A stretch of DNA of 6,022 nucleotides, taken from Thermoleophilia bacterium (GTDB taxonomy: Bacteria > Actinomycetota > Thermoleophilia > Gaiellales > Gaiellaceae). The translations under genes and the position numbers were made by a program. Of this stretch, positions 1 through 5,480 are shown one piece after another (the stretch's first letter is position 1; every line of letters starts with the position of its first letter). A model generated the notes under the pieces. The model ran no database searches and was not told where the DNA came from. It saw only the letters and a program-made list of their open reading frames with translations. Where the stretch lies: the NCBI GenBank assembly GCA_014534155.1, contig JACVSB010000119.1, positions 1 to 6,022 of the forward strand, written 5' to 3'.

Positions 1-720
1 GCGGATCTTGTCCAGGGCGCGGCGGATGAGGCGGGAGACGTGCATCTGCGAGATCCCCACCTGCTGGGCTATCTGCGACTGCGTCAGCCCCTCGAAGAAG
101 CGCAGATGGAGGATCCGCCGCTCCCGCTCGTCGAGCACACGGAGGCCGGGGGCGAGGACCGCGCGATCCTCGCTCACCTCGTACTCGTGCTCGAGCTCGC
201 CCAGCGACTCGAGCGGATCGAGCTCGTCCCCCTCCTCCCCGCCGCTCGGTGCCGAGAGGGAGAGCGTCGCGTAGGCCTGCCCGGTCTCGAGGGCCTCCAG
301 GACCTCCTCCTCCTCGACGCCTGCGGCCTTCGCGAGCTCCGCGATCGTGGGAGAGCGCTCGAGCTGCACCGTGAGCTCCTCGATCAGGCGCGAGAGCCGG
401 ACGTTCAGCTCCTGGAGGCCACGCGGCACGCGGACGGACCACCCCTTGTCTCGGAAGTGCCGCTTGATCTCGCCGATGATGTTGGGCGTCGCGTAGGTCG
501 TGAGCTCGACGCCGCGGTTCACGTCGAAGCGGTCGATCGCCTTGATCAGCCCGATGCAGCCGACCTGCACGAGGTCCTCCAGCTGCTCCCCGCGGTACGA
601 GTAGCGTCGCGCGAGCGAGCGCACGAGCGGCAGGTACTGCTCGATCAGGCGCTCTCGCGCCTCCAGGTCGCCGCCCTCGTGGTAGCGGCGAAGGAGCTCA
701 CGGTCGGCCTTCTCGCGCAC
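1..720 (-). CDS. RNA polymerase sigma factor, SigB/SigF/SigG family (3' end outside window)
   Basis: Alternative sigma factor of the sigma-70 group 3 type, which directs RNA polymerase to stress or developmental promoters. The 240 visible codons read without a stop. Region 2 is at about residues 23-93: DLVQVGCIGLIKAIDRFD is the core-binding and -10 recognition signature, followed by TYATPNIIGEIKRHFRD. The link WSVRVPRGLQEL leads into region 3 (about 100-175). Region 4 is at about 190-240, with helix-turn-helix LTQSQIAQQVGISQMHVSRL for -35 recognition. The family is usually about 255-265 residues, so only some 15-25 C-terminal residues should be missing. I chose the GTG at 720-718 because it lies 1 nt after the stop of the upstream anti-sigma gene. 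No clear Shine-Dalgarno is present, so coupled translation is likely. Pairing with the upstream RsbW-like gene suggests control by a partner switch. The family call is secure; the exact paralogue is not. Confidence 0.95.
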   Translation of the reverse strand, partial: MREKADRELLRRYHEGGDLEARERLIEQYLPLVRSLARRYSYRGEQLEDLVQVGCIGLIKAIDRFDVNRGVELTTYATPNIIGEIKRHFRDKGWSVRVPRGLQELNVRLSRLIEELTVQLERSPTIAELAKAAGVEEEEVLEALETGQAYATLSLSAPSGGEEGDELDPLESLGELEHEYEVSEDRAVLAPGLRVLDERERRILHLRFFEGLTQSQIAQQVGISQMHVSRLIRRALDKIR

Positions 721-721
721 C

Positions 722-1117
722 TCAGGCGCCCGCCCCGTCCCGCAGGCGCTTCCGCATCCGCACCCACTCGGCTCCCTCCCGGCGGTCGAGCTCGTACCCG
801 CCCATGACGGTCGTCAGGAGGCGGCCGAGGCCGACGCCTTCGCCCTCCGGGTCGCGCGCGAGGTCGGCCTCGAGCTCGCGACGCGCGAGCGGCCCCATGG
901 AGACGCCGAGGACGCCGTCCGCCACCTCGATCTCGACCGTGACCGCCTCGGAAGCGGCGTAGCTTCCGTTCGCGAGCAGAGTCTCCAGGGCGAGCTGGAC
1001 GTCCTCGAGCGATTCGTACGGAAGGTCGAGCCGCGCGGCCAGCCCGCCGACCACGAGGCGGATGACGCCCGCGTACGAGCGCGCATACGGGATGGTGAGG
1101 CGAATCGCGTCGGGCAT
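722..1117 (-). CDS. RsbW-like anti-sigma factor / HATPase-type regulator
   Basis: A 131-residue protein of the GHKL/HATPase_c_2 type, which in SigB/SigF systems binds the sigma factor and can phosphorylate a STAS anti-anti-sigma protein. The N-terminal half has the usual order: RLTIPYARSYAGVIR, then LAARLDLPYESLEDVQLALETLL, the N-box helix, with N50 as possible Mg-ATP ligand. After the strands VTVEIEVADGVLGVSM comes a glycine-rich G2-like box, EGEGVGLGRLLTTVMGGYEL, at about 91-110. The G1 box that normally reads DxGxG is not recognisable here (VSMGPLARRE), so ATP binding may be weak or lost. The ATG at 1117 has only a weak upstream purine stretch. It lies 46 nt after mnmA and its stop is 1 nt before the sigma gene, as expected for a cognate pair. 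No STAS antagonist is visible nearby. Confidence 0.85.
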   Translation of the reverse strand: MPDAIRLTIPYARSYAGVIRLVVGGLAARLDLPYESLEDVQLALETLLANGSYAASEAVTVEIEVADGVLGVSMGPLARRELEADLARDPEGEGVGLGRLLTTVMGGYELDRREGAEWVRMRKRLRDGAGA

Positions 1118-1133
1118 GCGGTGACCGCGCGCG

Positions 1134-1148
1134 ACGCGCCTGGCGCGT
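1134..1148. promoter_or_regulatory. Perfect 15-bp palindrome between mnmA and anti-sigma gene
   Basis: The arms ACGCGCC and GGCGCGT are exact reverse complements around a single central base. They lie in the 46-nt gap after the mnmA stop and 17 nt before the anti-sigma ATG. It could be a DNA operator for a dimeric regulator. Alternatively it is a short RNA hairpin (5-bp stem, CCAGG loop) that attenuates read-through or hides the translation start. There is no T-tract after it, so it is not a classical terminator. In DNA this GC-rich such a palindrome could also arise by chance. Confidence 0.3.
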
Positions 1149-1163
1149 GCGGCGCCTCGGATT

Positions 1164-2447
1164 CTACTCCGCCGCCTCGATCGTCCCGGCACCCACGACG
1201 ACGTCCTGCTCGTAGAGAACCGCGACCTGGCCCGGGGCCACCGCGTAGGCGGGCTCCTCGAGGTCGAGGCGCACCGAGTCCGCAAGCACGTGCACATGCG
1301 CGCGAAGCGTCGCGGCACGGTGGCGAAGCTTGACGTCCGCGCGCTCGACGGGGGCGTGGAGCCGCGCCCCGGCAAGACGCACGCTCCTGCGGGCAAGCGA
1401 CGAGCGAGGCCCGGCGAGGACGGTGTTCGTGCGGGCGTCCGTCGCGAGCGCGTAGACGGGGACGCCCGCCGCGACGGCGAGGCCGCGCCGCTGACCCGGC
1501 GTGAACTTCCAGAAGCCGTCGTGGCGACCGACGGCGCGTCCATCTTCGTCGACGATCGCCCCCGGCTGCGCCGCGACGCCCTGCCGGGCGAGGAAGGAGC
1601 GGTAGTCGCCGCCGGCGAGAAAACACGCCTCCTGGCTCTCGGCACGGCCGGCGGCTGCAAGCCCCGCCGCCTGCGCCTGCGCGCGCGTCTCTGCCTTCGT
1701 CTGCTCTCCCAGCGGGAAGCGAAGCGACGGGAGGAGGTCGGGATCGACCGTCGCCAGCATGTACGACTGATCCTTCTCGCGGTCGGCGCCGCGCGCGAGC
1801 AGCGTGCGTCCGCGGTGCTCCACGACCCGCGCGTAGTGTCCCGTGGCGAGCGCGGCCGCCCCGACCCGTCGCGCGAACGCGAGGAGCGCGGAGAAGCGAA
1901 AGTCGCCGTTGCAGCGAACGCACGGGTTCGGGGTCGTGCCGCCGGCGTAGCCCTCGACGAAGGGACGGACGACCGCCGCCCGGAACGGCTCCCGCAGGTC
2001 GAGCGTGAAGTGCGGCACGCCCAGGGAGTGGCACGTCTCGCGCGCGGCGACGACGGCGGCAGGCGAGCAGCAGGCGCGCTCGCCGGTCGGCCCCTCGGGA
2101 TCGGCCCAGAGCCGCAGCGTGATCCCAACCGCCTCGGCCCCGGTCTCGCGCACGCGCAGGAGCGCGACGGCGCTGTCCACGCCGCCGCTCATCGCGACGG
2201 CGGTGCGGCCTGTGCTCGCACGCGCGGAGGCGACGGAGGCGAGCGCGTCGTGCAGCGCGTCGCCCGAGAGCCCCCGGGCGGGGACCGCGGCGGCCTCGAG
2301 CGGCGTCAGGCCGCGGATTCGCCGGACGAGGCCAGCCGCGCCAGGCCCCTCGCCCCGCGCCGCGACGATCCGCTCGCCCGCGACGGTGAGCTCGACCCAG
2401 GCGAGGTCGCCGTTGGCCGCGGCGTGGCCGACCGCTTCCCCTCTCAT
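1164..2447 (-). CDS. mnmA: tRNA-specific 2-thiouridylase MnmA with N-terminal IscU/NifU-like extension
   Basis: Cytoplasmic enzyme that adenylates and thiolates U34 of the tRNAs for Lys, Glu and Gln (2-thiouridine at the wobble base), using sulfur relayed from a cysteine desulfurase. In the 427 residues the PP-loop SGGVDS is at 87-92, NPCVRCN carries the first catalytic cysteine (C176), ATGHYAR is at 201-207, KDQSY at 225-229, and the second catalytic cysteine is C275 in ESQEACF. The tRNA-binding segment FTPGQRRGL and the C-terminal barrel follow, so the enzyme looks intact. The family usually starts about 5-10 residues before SGGVDS; here about 75 extra residues precede it. That extension (GDLAWVELTVAGERIVAARG, then RIRGLTPLEAAAV, then LSGDALHDAL) follows the IscU/NifU N-domain pattern but has no cysteines. 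ATG at 2447 is the only ATG ahead of the PP-loop methionine, and its Shine-Dalgarno is weak. The gene lies directly downstream of a putative structured RNA. Confidence 0.96.
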   Translation of the reverse strand: MRGEAVGHAAANGDLAWVELTVAGERIVAARGEGPGAAGLVRRIRGLTPLEAAAVPARGLSGDALHDALASVASARASTGRTAVAMSGGVDSAVALLRVRETGAEAVGITLRLWADPEGPTGERACCSPAAVVAARETCHSLGVPHFTLDLREPFRAAVVRPFVEGYAGGTTPNPCVRCNGDFRFSALLAFARRVGAAALATGHYARVVEHRGRTLLARGADREKDQSYMLATVDPDLLPSLRFPLGEQTKAETRAQAQAAGLAAAGRAESQEACFLAGGDYRSFLARQGVAAQPGAIVDEDGRAVGRHDGFWKFTPGQRRGLAVAAGVPVYALATDARTNTVLAGPRSSLARRSVRLAGARLHAPVERADVKLRHRAATLRAHVHVLADSVRLDLEEPAYAVAPGQVAVLYEQDVVVGAGTIEAAE

Positions 2448-2469
2448 CGGGCCACCGTAGCGGCAAGAG

Positions 2470-2630
2470 AAAAGCGTGCCCCACCCCGCCGATAGCCCCG
2501 CGCATGAGGAACCTGGCGAACCAGGTGGGTGCCCTGCCGATCGGCGCCGTGCCTCCCGGACGCGGGCTCCCTCTCAGTAGGTGTTGGTTCTACATTGTGC
2601 GCGAGGCCACGCACGCGGTCGAGCACGCCC
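2470..2630 (-). ncRNA. ssrS: Putative structured RNA of about 160 nt, 6S RNA-like
   Basis: The 190-nt gap between the RlpA-like gene and mnmA has no credible ORF but has strong RNA structure when read on the minus strand. GCGTGCTCGACC (2628-2617) can pair with GGTGGGGCACGC (2485-2474): 10 Watson-Crick pairs, one G-U and one mismatch, closing the molecule end to end. A T-tract (TTTTCTC, 2473-2467) follows at once. Inside, AGCCCGCG (2568-2561) pairs with CGCGGGGCT (2502-2494), with one bulged base. On the 3' side is a perfect hairpin, ACCTGG-TTCG-CCAGGT (2526-2511), in the context CACCCACCTGG...CCAGGTTCC. A long rod closed by its two ends, about 160 nt long, with a small hairpin on the 3' strand is the 6S RNA plan, and the hairpin context resembles my recollection of 6S. 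6S RNA binds and inhibits the housekeeping RNA polymerase. An mnmA leader or an unknown sRNA are the alternatives. Confidence 0.5.
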
Positions 2631-2634
2631 CAGC

Positions 2635-2640
2635 AGTCTA
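2635..2640 (-). promoter_or_regulatory. Possible -10 element (TAGACT) for the 6S-like RNA
   Basis: The hexamer TAGACT fits the actinobacterial TANNNT pattern and includes the TAG stop codon of the RlpA-like gene. Transcription starting 6-7 nt downstream would begin at about 2628-2629, exactly where the closing stem of the putative RNA begins. I see no convincing -35 hexamer at the right distance. A second candidate, TCGACC with a 17-nt spacer before CACAAT (2622 down to 2594), would start inside the RNA and lose the closing stem. Confidence 0.35.
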
Positions 2641-3060
2641 GCCTCCCTGCGAGAAGCGCCAGCGGACGATCTGGACGCCGCGAACGTCGAGCTCGGCCGC
2701 CAGCGCGGGCGTGACCGCGAAGCCCTCGCCGCGGCCGTACGTGGCGGTGTCGATGACGCGCGTCTCCGCCTGCCGTCCGCCGTGGGCCACGACGACCCGC
2801 GCACCGCAGGGGAGGACGGGATGGGCAATCCCCTTCGCCCGGCGCGTGAGGCGGACGCCGCACGTGGACGTTCGGCCGAAGAGGCCGGGGCCGTAGACGA
2901 CGACCGTCGCCTCGTACCAGCGCTCGGCTGCCGGGGGAGCGGGCGGCGACGGCGGCGACGGCGGCGAGGGAGCGAGGTGCCCGAGCGCGAGGCTCGCGAG
3001 CGCGGCGAGGAGCGCGACCCCCCCGAGCGCCACCTGCCGCTCGAGGAGTCTCGCGTTCAC
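2638..3060 (-). CDS. Membrane-anchored RlpA-like double-psi beta-barrel protein
   Basis: A 140-residue protein. One hydrophobic helix near the N-terminus (about 9-28: VALGGVALLAALASLALG) serves as an uncleaved anchor or signal peptide. A Pro/Ser linker (PSPPSPPSPPAPP, 31-43) follows, then a double-psi beta-barrel domain (about 48-136). The domain opens with YGPGLFGRTSTCG, as RlpA does with WYGPGFHGR, and continues with AHPVLPCGARVVV and ETRVIDTATYGRG. C67 and C85 are placed for a disulfide; H80 and D104 are at positions that matter in RlpA lytic transglycosylases. It probably acts outside the membrane on peptidoglycan, but activity is not assured and there is no SPOR domain. The GTG at 3060 overlaps the previous gene's TGA by 4 nt (GTGA), with GAGGAG about 11 nt upstream, so translation is probably coupled. 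An in-frame ATG farther upstream lies wholly inside the previous gene and gives an Arg-rich shadow sequence. Confidence 0.8.
   Translation of the reverse strand: MNARLLERQVALGGVALLAALASLALGHLAPSPPSPPSPPAPPAAERWYEATVVVYGPGLFGRTSTCGVRLTRRAKGIAHPVLPCGARVVVAHGGRQAETRVIDTATYGRGEGFAVTPALAAELDVRGVQIVRWRFSQGG
2942..2968 (+). repeat. Tandem 9-bp repeat, three copies, encoding the Ser-Pro-Pro linker
   Basis: Three successive 9-mers on the plus strand, GGCGGCGAC, GGCGGCGAC and GGCGGCGAG, encode the SPP-SPP-SPP linker of the RlpA-like protein on the minus strand. The unit keeps the reading frame, so copy-number change would lengthen or shorten the linker between membrane anchor and barrel without breaking the gene. 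Confidence 0.75.
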
Positions 3061-4265
3061 GCCCGTTCGAGCTCCTCGAGGAGAGGCCCGAACGACTCGC
3101 GCACGAGCGTGTCGAACTCCCGGGGGAGAGCGCCGCCCGGGTCGGCGAAGGGACGGAGGTGGACGACGAGGTACGACCACTCGTCGGCGCGATCAGGGGC
3201 ACGCCGAGCCTCGGTGCGCGCGAGCCGCTCGAGCTCCCACAGGTTCCACTGACGCGGTTCGCGCGGCCGTTCGCGAAAGGGGACGACCCGTCCGCCCGCG
3301 GGGGCGGGTGCTGCGTACGCCCGCTCCGGTGCGGGCGGCGGCGGCGGCGGGGCGGCGGGCGGCTCGTCTGCCGGAGGGGGCTCCGCGAGGACGGGGGCGG
3401 GTGCGCGCTCCTCCTCGGCGGTTTCGCGCTCCCCCGCGTCACGGACGGCAGGACGCTCGTCGGCTGCCCGGTCGTCGCCGTCCTCGCCCGCTCGTGCTGC
3501 GGCGGGAGCGACGGGCGGCTCGACGGTCCGGCGACCGAGCCAGGCGGGGCGCGCGCCGGGCGCGCGCTCGCGCTCGGGCCTCTCCTCCCCCCCTGGCGCA
3601 GGCGCCGGCTCCCGTCCCGCCTCCCGTGGTGGCGGCCCCGGCTCGTCCGCCGCGACACGGCGCCGGTACCAAGGGCGATGCTCGCGAGACTCGTCCGGCG
3701 GGTCATCCCGGCGCGCCTCGCGCTCCTCCCGGGGCGCCCCGCTGGGCACGGCCGCCCGTTCCCCCTCGGGCGCGTGCCCAGGCGCTGCGGCCCGCTCCTC
3801 CCCCGCCCCCCGCTCGTCCTCAGCGGCCGCGCGGGCGCCGGCGGCGCCTGCATCGCCGGGTCGGTTCGCGAGCGCCGGCTCGGGCTCGGCGTCCGGCTCG
3901 GGCTCCCGCTGCGCCTCACGGCCTTCCTCGTCGCGCTTGCCGACGCCGACGGCCGTCTCGTCGCTCGCAGCAGCGGCCGACGCGCGCGCGACCGTGTCGG
4001 GAGCGCGCGGCCGCGGTGCCGACGGCACCTTTTCCGGCGGGGGGATCGGGGTCGGGGCGGCGCTCGCGCTCCGGCGCCCGAACGACGGCCACCTCGGCTC
4101 CGCGTCACGCCAGGCGAGCCATTCGAAGAGCGAGGCGATCACCCACGCCAAGGCGACGCCGAGGACGACGTAGGGCGGGTCGACGTCCACGAGCCAGAGA
4201 CCGACGGCGACCGCGAGGATGAAGGCGGCGAGGACGACGAAGCGCAGGAGCGAGCCTCCCGGCAT
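3057..4265 (-). CDS. Two-helix membrane protein with disordered linker and conserved-looking C-terminal module
   Basis: Function unknown; 402 residues. Two hydrophobic helices at about 5-26 (LLRFVVLAAFILAVAVGLWLV) and 32-51 (YVVLGVALAWVIASLFEWLA) form an N-terminal hairpin in the membrane. A Glu/Pro/Ala/Arg-rich stretch of about 280 residues follows. It has no predicted fold and includes a run of six prolines. The last 64 residues (339-402) look folded, with balanced composition: QWNLWELERLARTEA, then DEWSYLVVHLRPFADP, then REFDTLVRESFGPLLEEL. This tail looks like the functional part, perhaps a protein-binding or scaffold module on the same side as the linker. I recall similar tails in uncharacterised Thermoleophilia proteins but cannot verify it. 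The ATG at 4265 has no Shine-Dalgarno but a -10-like element 7 nt upstream. It overlaps the RlpA-like gene by 4 nt, which suggests a shared envelope role. Confidence 0.8.
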   Translation of the reverse strand: MPGGSLLRFVVLAAFILAVAVGLWLVDVDPPYVVLGVALAWVIASLFEWLAWRDAEPRWPSFGRRSASAAPTPIPPPEKVPSAPRPRAPDTVARASAAAASDETAVGVGKRDEEGREAQREPEPDAEPEPALANRPGDAGAAGARAAAEDERGAGEERAAAPGHAPEGERAAVPSGAPREEREARRDDPPDESREHRPWYRRRVAADEPGPPPREAGREPAPAPGGEERPERERAPGARPAWLGRRTVEPPVAPAAARAGEDGDDRAADERPAVRDAGERETAEEERAPAPVLAEPPPADEPPAAPPPPPPAPERAYAAPAPAGGRVVPFRERPREPRQWNLWELERLARTEARRAPDRADEWSYLVVHLRPFADPGGALPREFDTLVRESFGPLLEELERA

Positions 4266-4272
4266 GACGCCG

Positions 4273-4278
4273 ATGCTA
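4273..4278 (-). promoter_or_regulatory. Possible -10 element for leaderless transcription of the membrane-protein gene
   Basis: TAGCAT fits TANNNT and ends 7 nt before the ATG at 4265, so transcription would start at or next to the A of the start codon. The absence of a Shine-Dalgarno before this ATG agrees with a leaderless mRNA, which is common in actinobacteria. The -35 region, inside the adjacent inverted repeat, is weak (TCGCGG at 17-nt spacing). Confidence 0.4.
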
Positions 4279-4280
4279 GG

Positions 4281-4310
4281 CGGTCGGCCTGGCGACCGCG
4301 AGGCCGACCG
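4281..4310 (-). terminator. Perfect 10-bp inverted repeat after the coiled-coil gene (terminator-like, no T-tract)
   Basis: CGGTCGGCCT and AGGCCGACCG are exact reverse complements separated by 10 nt (4291-4300), about 27 nt downstream of the coiled-coil gene's stop. The RNA hairpin would be very stable, but no run of U follows on either strand. It may act as a T-less actinobacterial terminator or 3'-end stabiliser. It also covers the place of the -35 region of the next gene's possible promoter, so an operator role is a further possibility. Confidence 0.45.
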
Positions 4311-4336
4311 GGAGACGGGCGCCTCCGGCGCGGCGG

Positions 4337-5410
4337 TTACCCGGTTGCGCGGCCGTCGTCGGGACCAGCTTCCGGCTCCTCGGAGGCGCCGGCCGTGCTA
4401 CCCGCAGCGCTCGCTTCCGGCGCGCGCGGCGTTCCGCCCTCGCCTTCACCCCCGGCCCCGTCTGCCTCCTCGCGCACCTCGTTCGTGGGCGCCGCCGCGC
4501 CGGGTGTCTTACCCGCGCGTGCCCGGCCCTCGGAGCTCCGTTCGGCCGCATCGGCCGGCCCGGCCGGCGGCGCGGCGGGAGCCGCTGGCGCGGCACGCGG
4601 GCCAGAAGCGGCGGACGGGGCAGGAGGGGCAGAAGCAGCCGGAGCGGCGGGCGCGGGAGCGGATTCCGGACGCCTACGCGTCGCCTGCACCGCCTCCTCG
4701 GCGGCCCGCACGATCGCCTCCACGGCGTCGGAGACCGCGATGTCCCCGTGGCCTGCGGCCGAGAGGAGCTGCTCCGCGCCCATGCGCGCCCGCTCGACGA
4801 TCACGTCCGCCTGTGCGCGCGCCCATTCGAGCGTCTGCTCGACCTCGGCGCGGGCGGCGTTCGTGAGCTCGGTCGCCTGGTGTCGCGCCTGCTCGAGGAG
4901 CCGCGCGCCCGACGCCTCGGCCTGGCGGAGCTCCTGCGAGGCGTCGCGGTTCGCCTTCGTGACTGTCTCGCGGGCCTCGCTGCGCGCGGCGTTCAGGATC
5001 TCGAGCCGCTGGCGCTCAGTCTCCTGGCGGAGGCGCTGGATGTCCGCCTCCTCTCGCTGCACGTTGAGCTGACGCTCGCGGATCTCCTGCTCGGCGCGCC
5101 CGATCTGCTTCGCCGCGGCCTCCTGGGCGTCCCGCTCGATCGTGTCGGCGAACTCCGCGGCCGCGCGGACGAGGTGCAGCGCGTCCATCCGGACGGCATG
5201 GCCGGTCGCCTCGGACTTCGCCCCGCGCGGCGCTGCCTGGAGGACGCGGAGCTGCGTCTGTAGCCCCGTGAGGTGGCGGCGAAACGCGTCGAATGCCTCC
5301 TCGACGCGTGCGCGGTCGTAGCCCTCCGGTGCGACCGGCAGCGCCTCGACCTGCGGGAGCGGCGTGAGAGCCGGCCCGGCCGGTGCGCGGCGCGGTTCCT
5401 GCGTGGACAT
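4337..5410 (-). CDS. Coiled-coil protein, DivIVA-like in appearance, with Ala/Pro-rich tail
   Basis: A 357-residue soluble protein without signal peptide or membrane helix. Residues 1-29 are Pro-rich. GYDRARVEEAFDAFRRHL (30-47) resembles the GYD-V-x-x-F opening of DivIVA/Wag31-type proteins. A long helical coiled coil follows at about 75-245, rich in Glu, Arg, Gln and Ala (for example KQIGRAEQEIRERQLNVQRE, then LEQARHQATELTNAARAEVE). From about 247 the tail is low-complexity Ala/Pro/Gly and then acidic. Such proteins usually act as scaffolds at membranes or poles, or as organisers of growth or division. The short N-terminal match is too weak to assign divIVA. ATG at 5410 is firm: AGGAGG stands 8 nt upstream. 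It follows aspS by 70 nt and precedes two envelope-type genes, which supports, but does not prove, a cell-shape or envelope role. The weaker conservation expected of the tail makes length variation between relatives likely. Confidence 0.85.
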   Translation of the reverse strand: MSTQEPRRAPAGPALTPLPQVEALPVAPEGYDRARVEEAFDAFRRHLTGLQTQLRVLQAAPRGAKSEATGHAVRMDALHLVRAAAEFADTIERDAQEAAAKQIGRAEQEIRERQLNVQREEADIQRLRQETERQRLEILNAARSEARETVTKANRDASQELRQAEASGARLLEQARHQATELTNAARAEVEQTLEWARAQADVIVERARMGAEQLLSAAGHGDIAVSDAVEAIVRAAEEAVQATRRRPESAPAPAAPAASAPPAPSAASGPRAAPAAPAAPPAGPADAAERSSEGRARAGKTPGAAAPTNEVREEADGAGGEGEGGTPRAPEASAAGSTAGASEEPEAGPDDGRATG

Positions 5411-5418
5411 GGCGGGGG

Positions 5419-5424
5419 CCTCCT
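5419..5424 (-). promoter_or_regulatory. Ribosome binding site of the coiled-coil gene
   Basis: AGGAGG, a full Shine-Dalgarno core, is 8 nt before the ATG at 5410. It is the clearest ribosome binding site in the window and fixes this start. Confidence 0.8.
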
Positions 5425-5445
5425 CGGCGTCGAGAGCGCTGCGTG

Positions 5446-5451
5446 ACAGTA
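5446..5451 (-). promoter_or_regulatory. Possible -10 element upstream of the coiled-coil gene
   Basis: TACTGT fits TANNNT in the 70-nt gap after aspS. A start about 7 nt downstream would give a leader of roughly 30 nt that includes the AGGAGG site. The -35 region (around CTCGTG) is a poor match, so this is only a candidate; read-through from aspS is the alternative. Confidence 0.35.
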
Positions 5452-5480
5452 TCCCTGATCGGCGCGGACACGAGCGAGCG

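Noticed and set aside
40..807. Long open plus-strand frame opposite the sigma and anti-sigma genes
   Set aside because: It is the reverse of the sigma gene; its Leu/Arg/Glu-rich translation has no domain, and the minus frame gives a clear sigma factor.
1290..2495. 401-codon plus-strand frame opposite mnmA
   Set aside because: Arg/Ala-rich shadow made open by GC-rich third positions; the minus frame encodes a complete MnmA with all motifs.
814..2505. Long minus-strand frame spanning mnmA and anti-sigma
   Set aside because: Out-of-frame Arg-rich translation overlapping two genes with recognised motifs.
2594..2622. TCGACC - 17 nt - CACAAT as promoter of the RNA or mnmA
   Set aside because: Spacing is good, but transcription would begin inside the putative RNA and remove the 5' arm of the closing stem; kept only as an alternative.
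2470..2630. SRP RNA, tmRNA, or a known riboswitch (TPP, cobalamin, SAM-IV, ydaO) in the gap
   Set aside because: None of their conserved cores as I remember them is present on either strand; GTCCGGGAGG only faintly recalls the SRP core.
3330..3365. GC-rich simple repeat near 3330-3365
   Set aside because: It only encodes the six-proline run of the membrane protein linker and has no regular repeat unit worth a separate entry.
2444..4108. 554-codon minus-strand frame through the RNA gap, RlpA-like and membrane genes
   Set aside because: Out of frame with both genes and rich in Arg/Ser/Pro; it would also run through the structured RNA.
3159..5072. 637-codon plus-strand frame across the membrane and coiled-coil genes
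   Set aside because: Crosses two minus-strand genes and the intervening hairpin; composition is low-complexity Arg/Gly/Pro with no motif.
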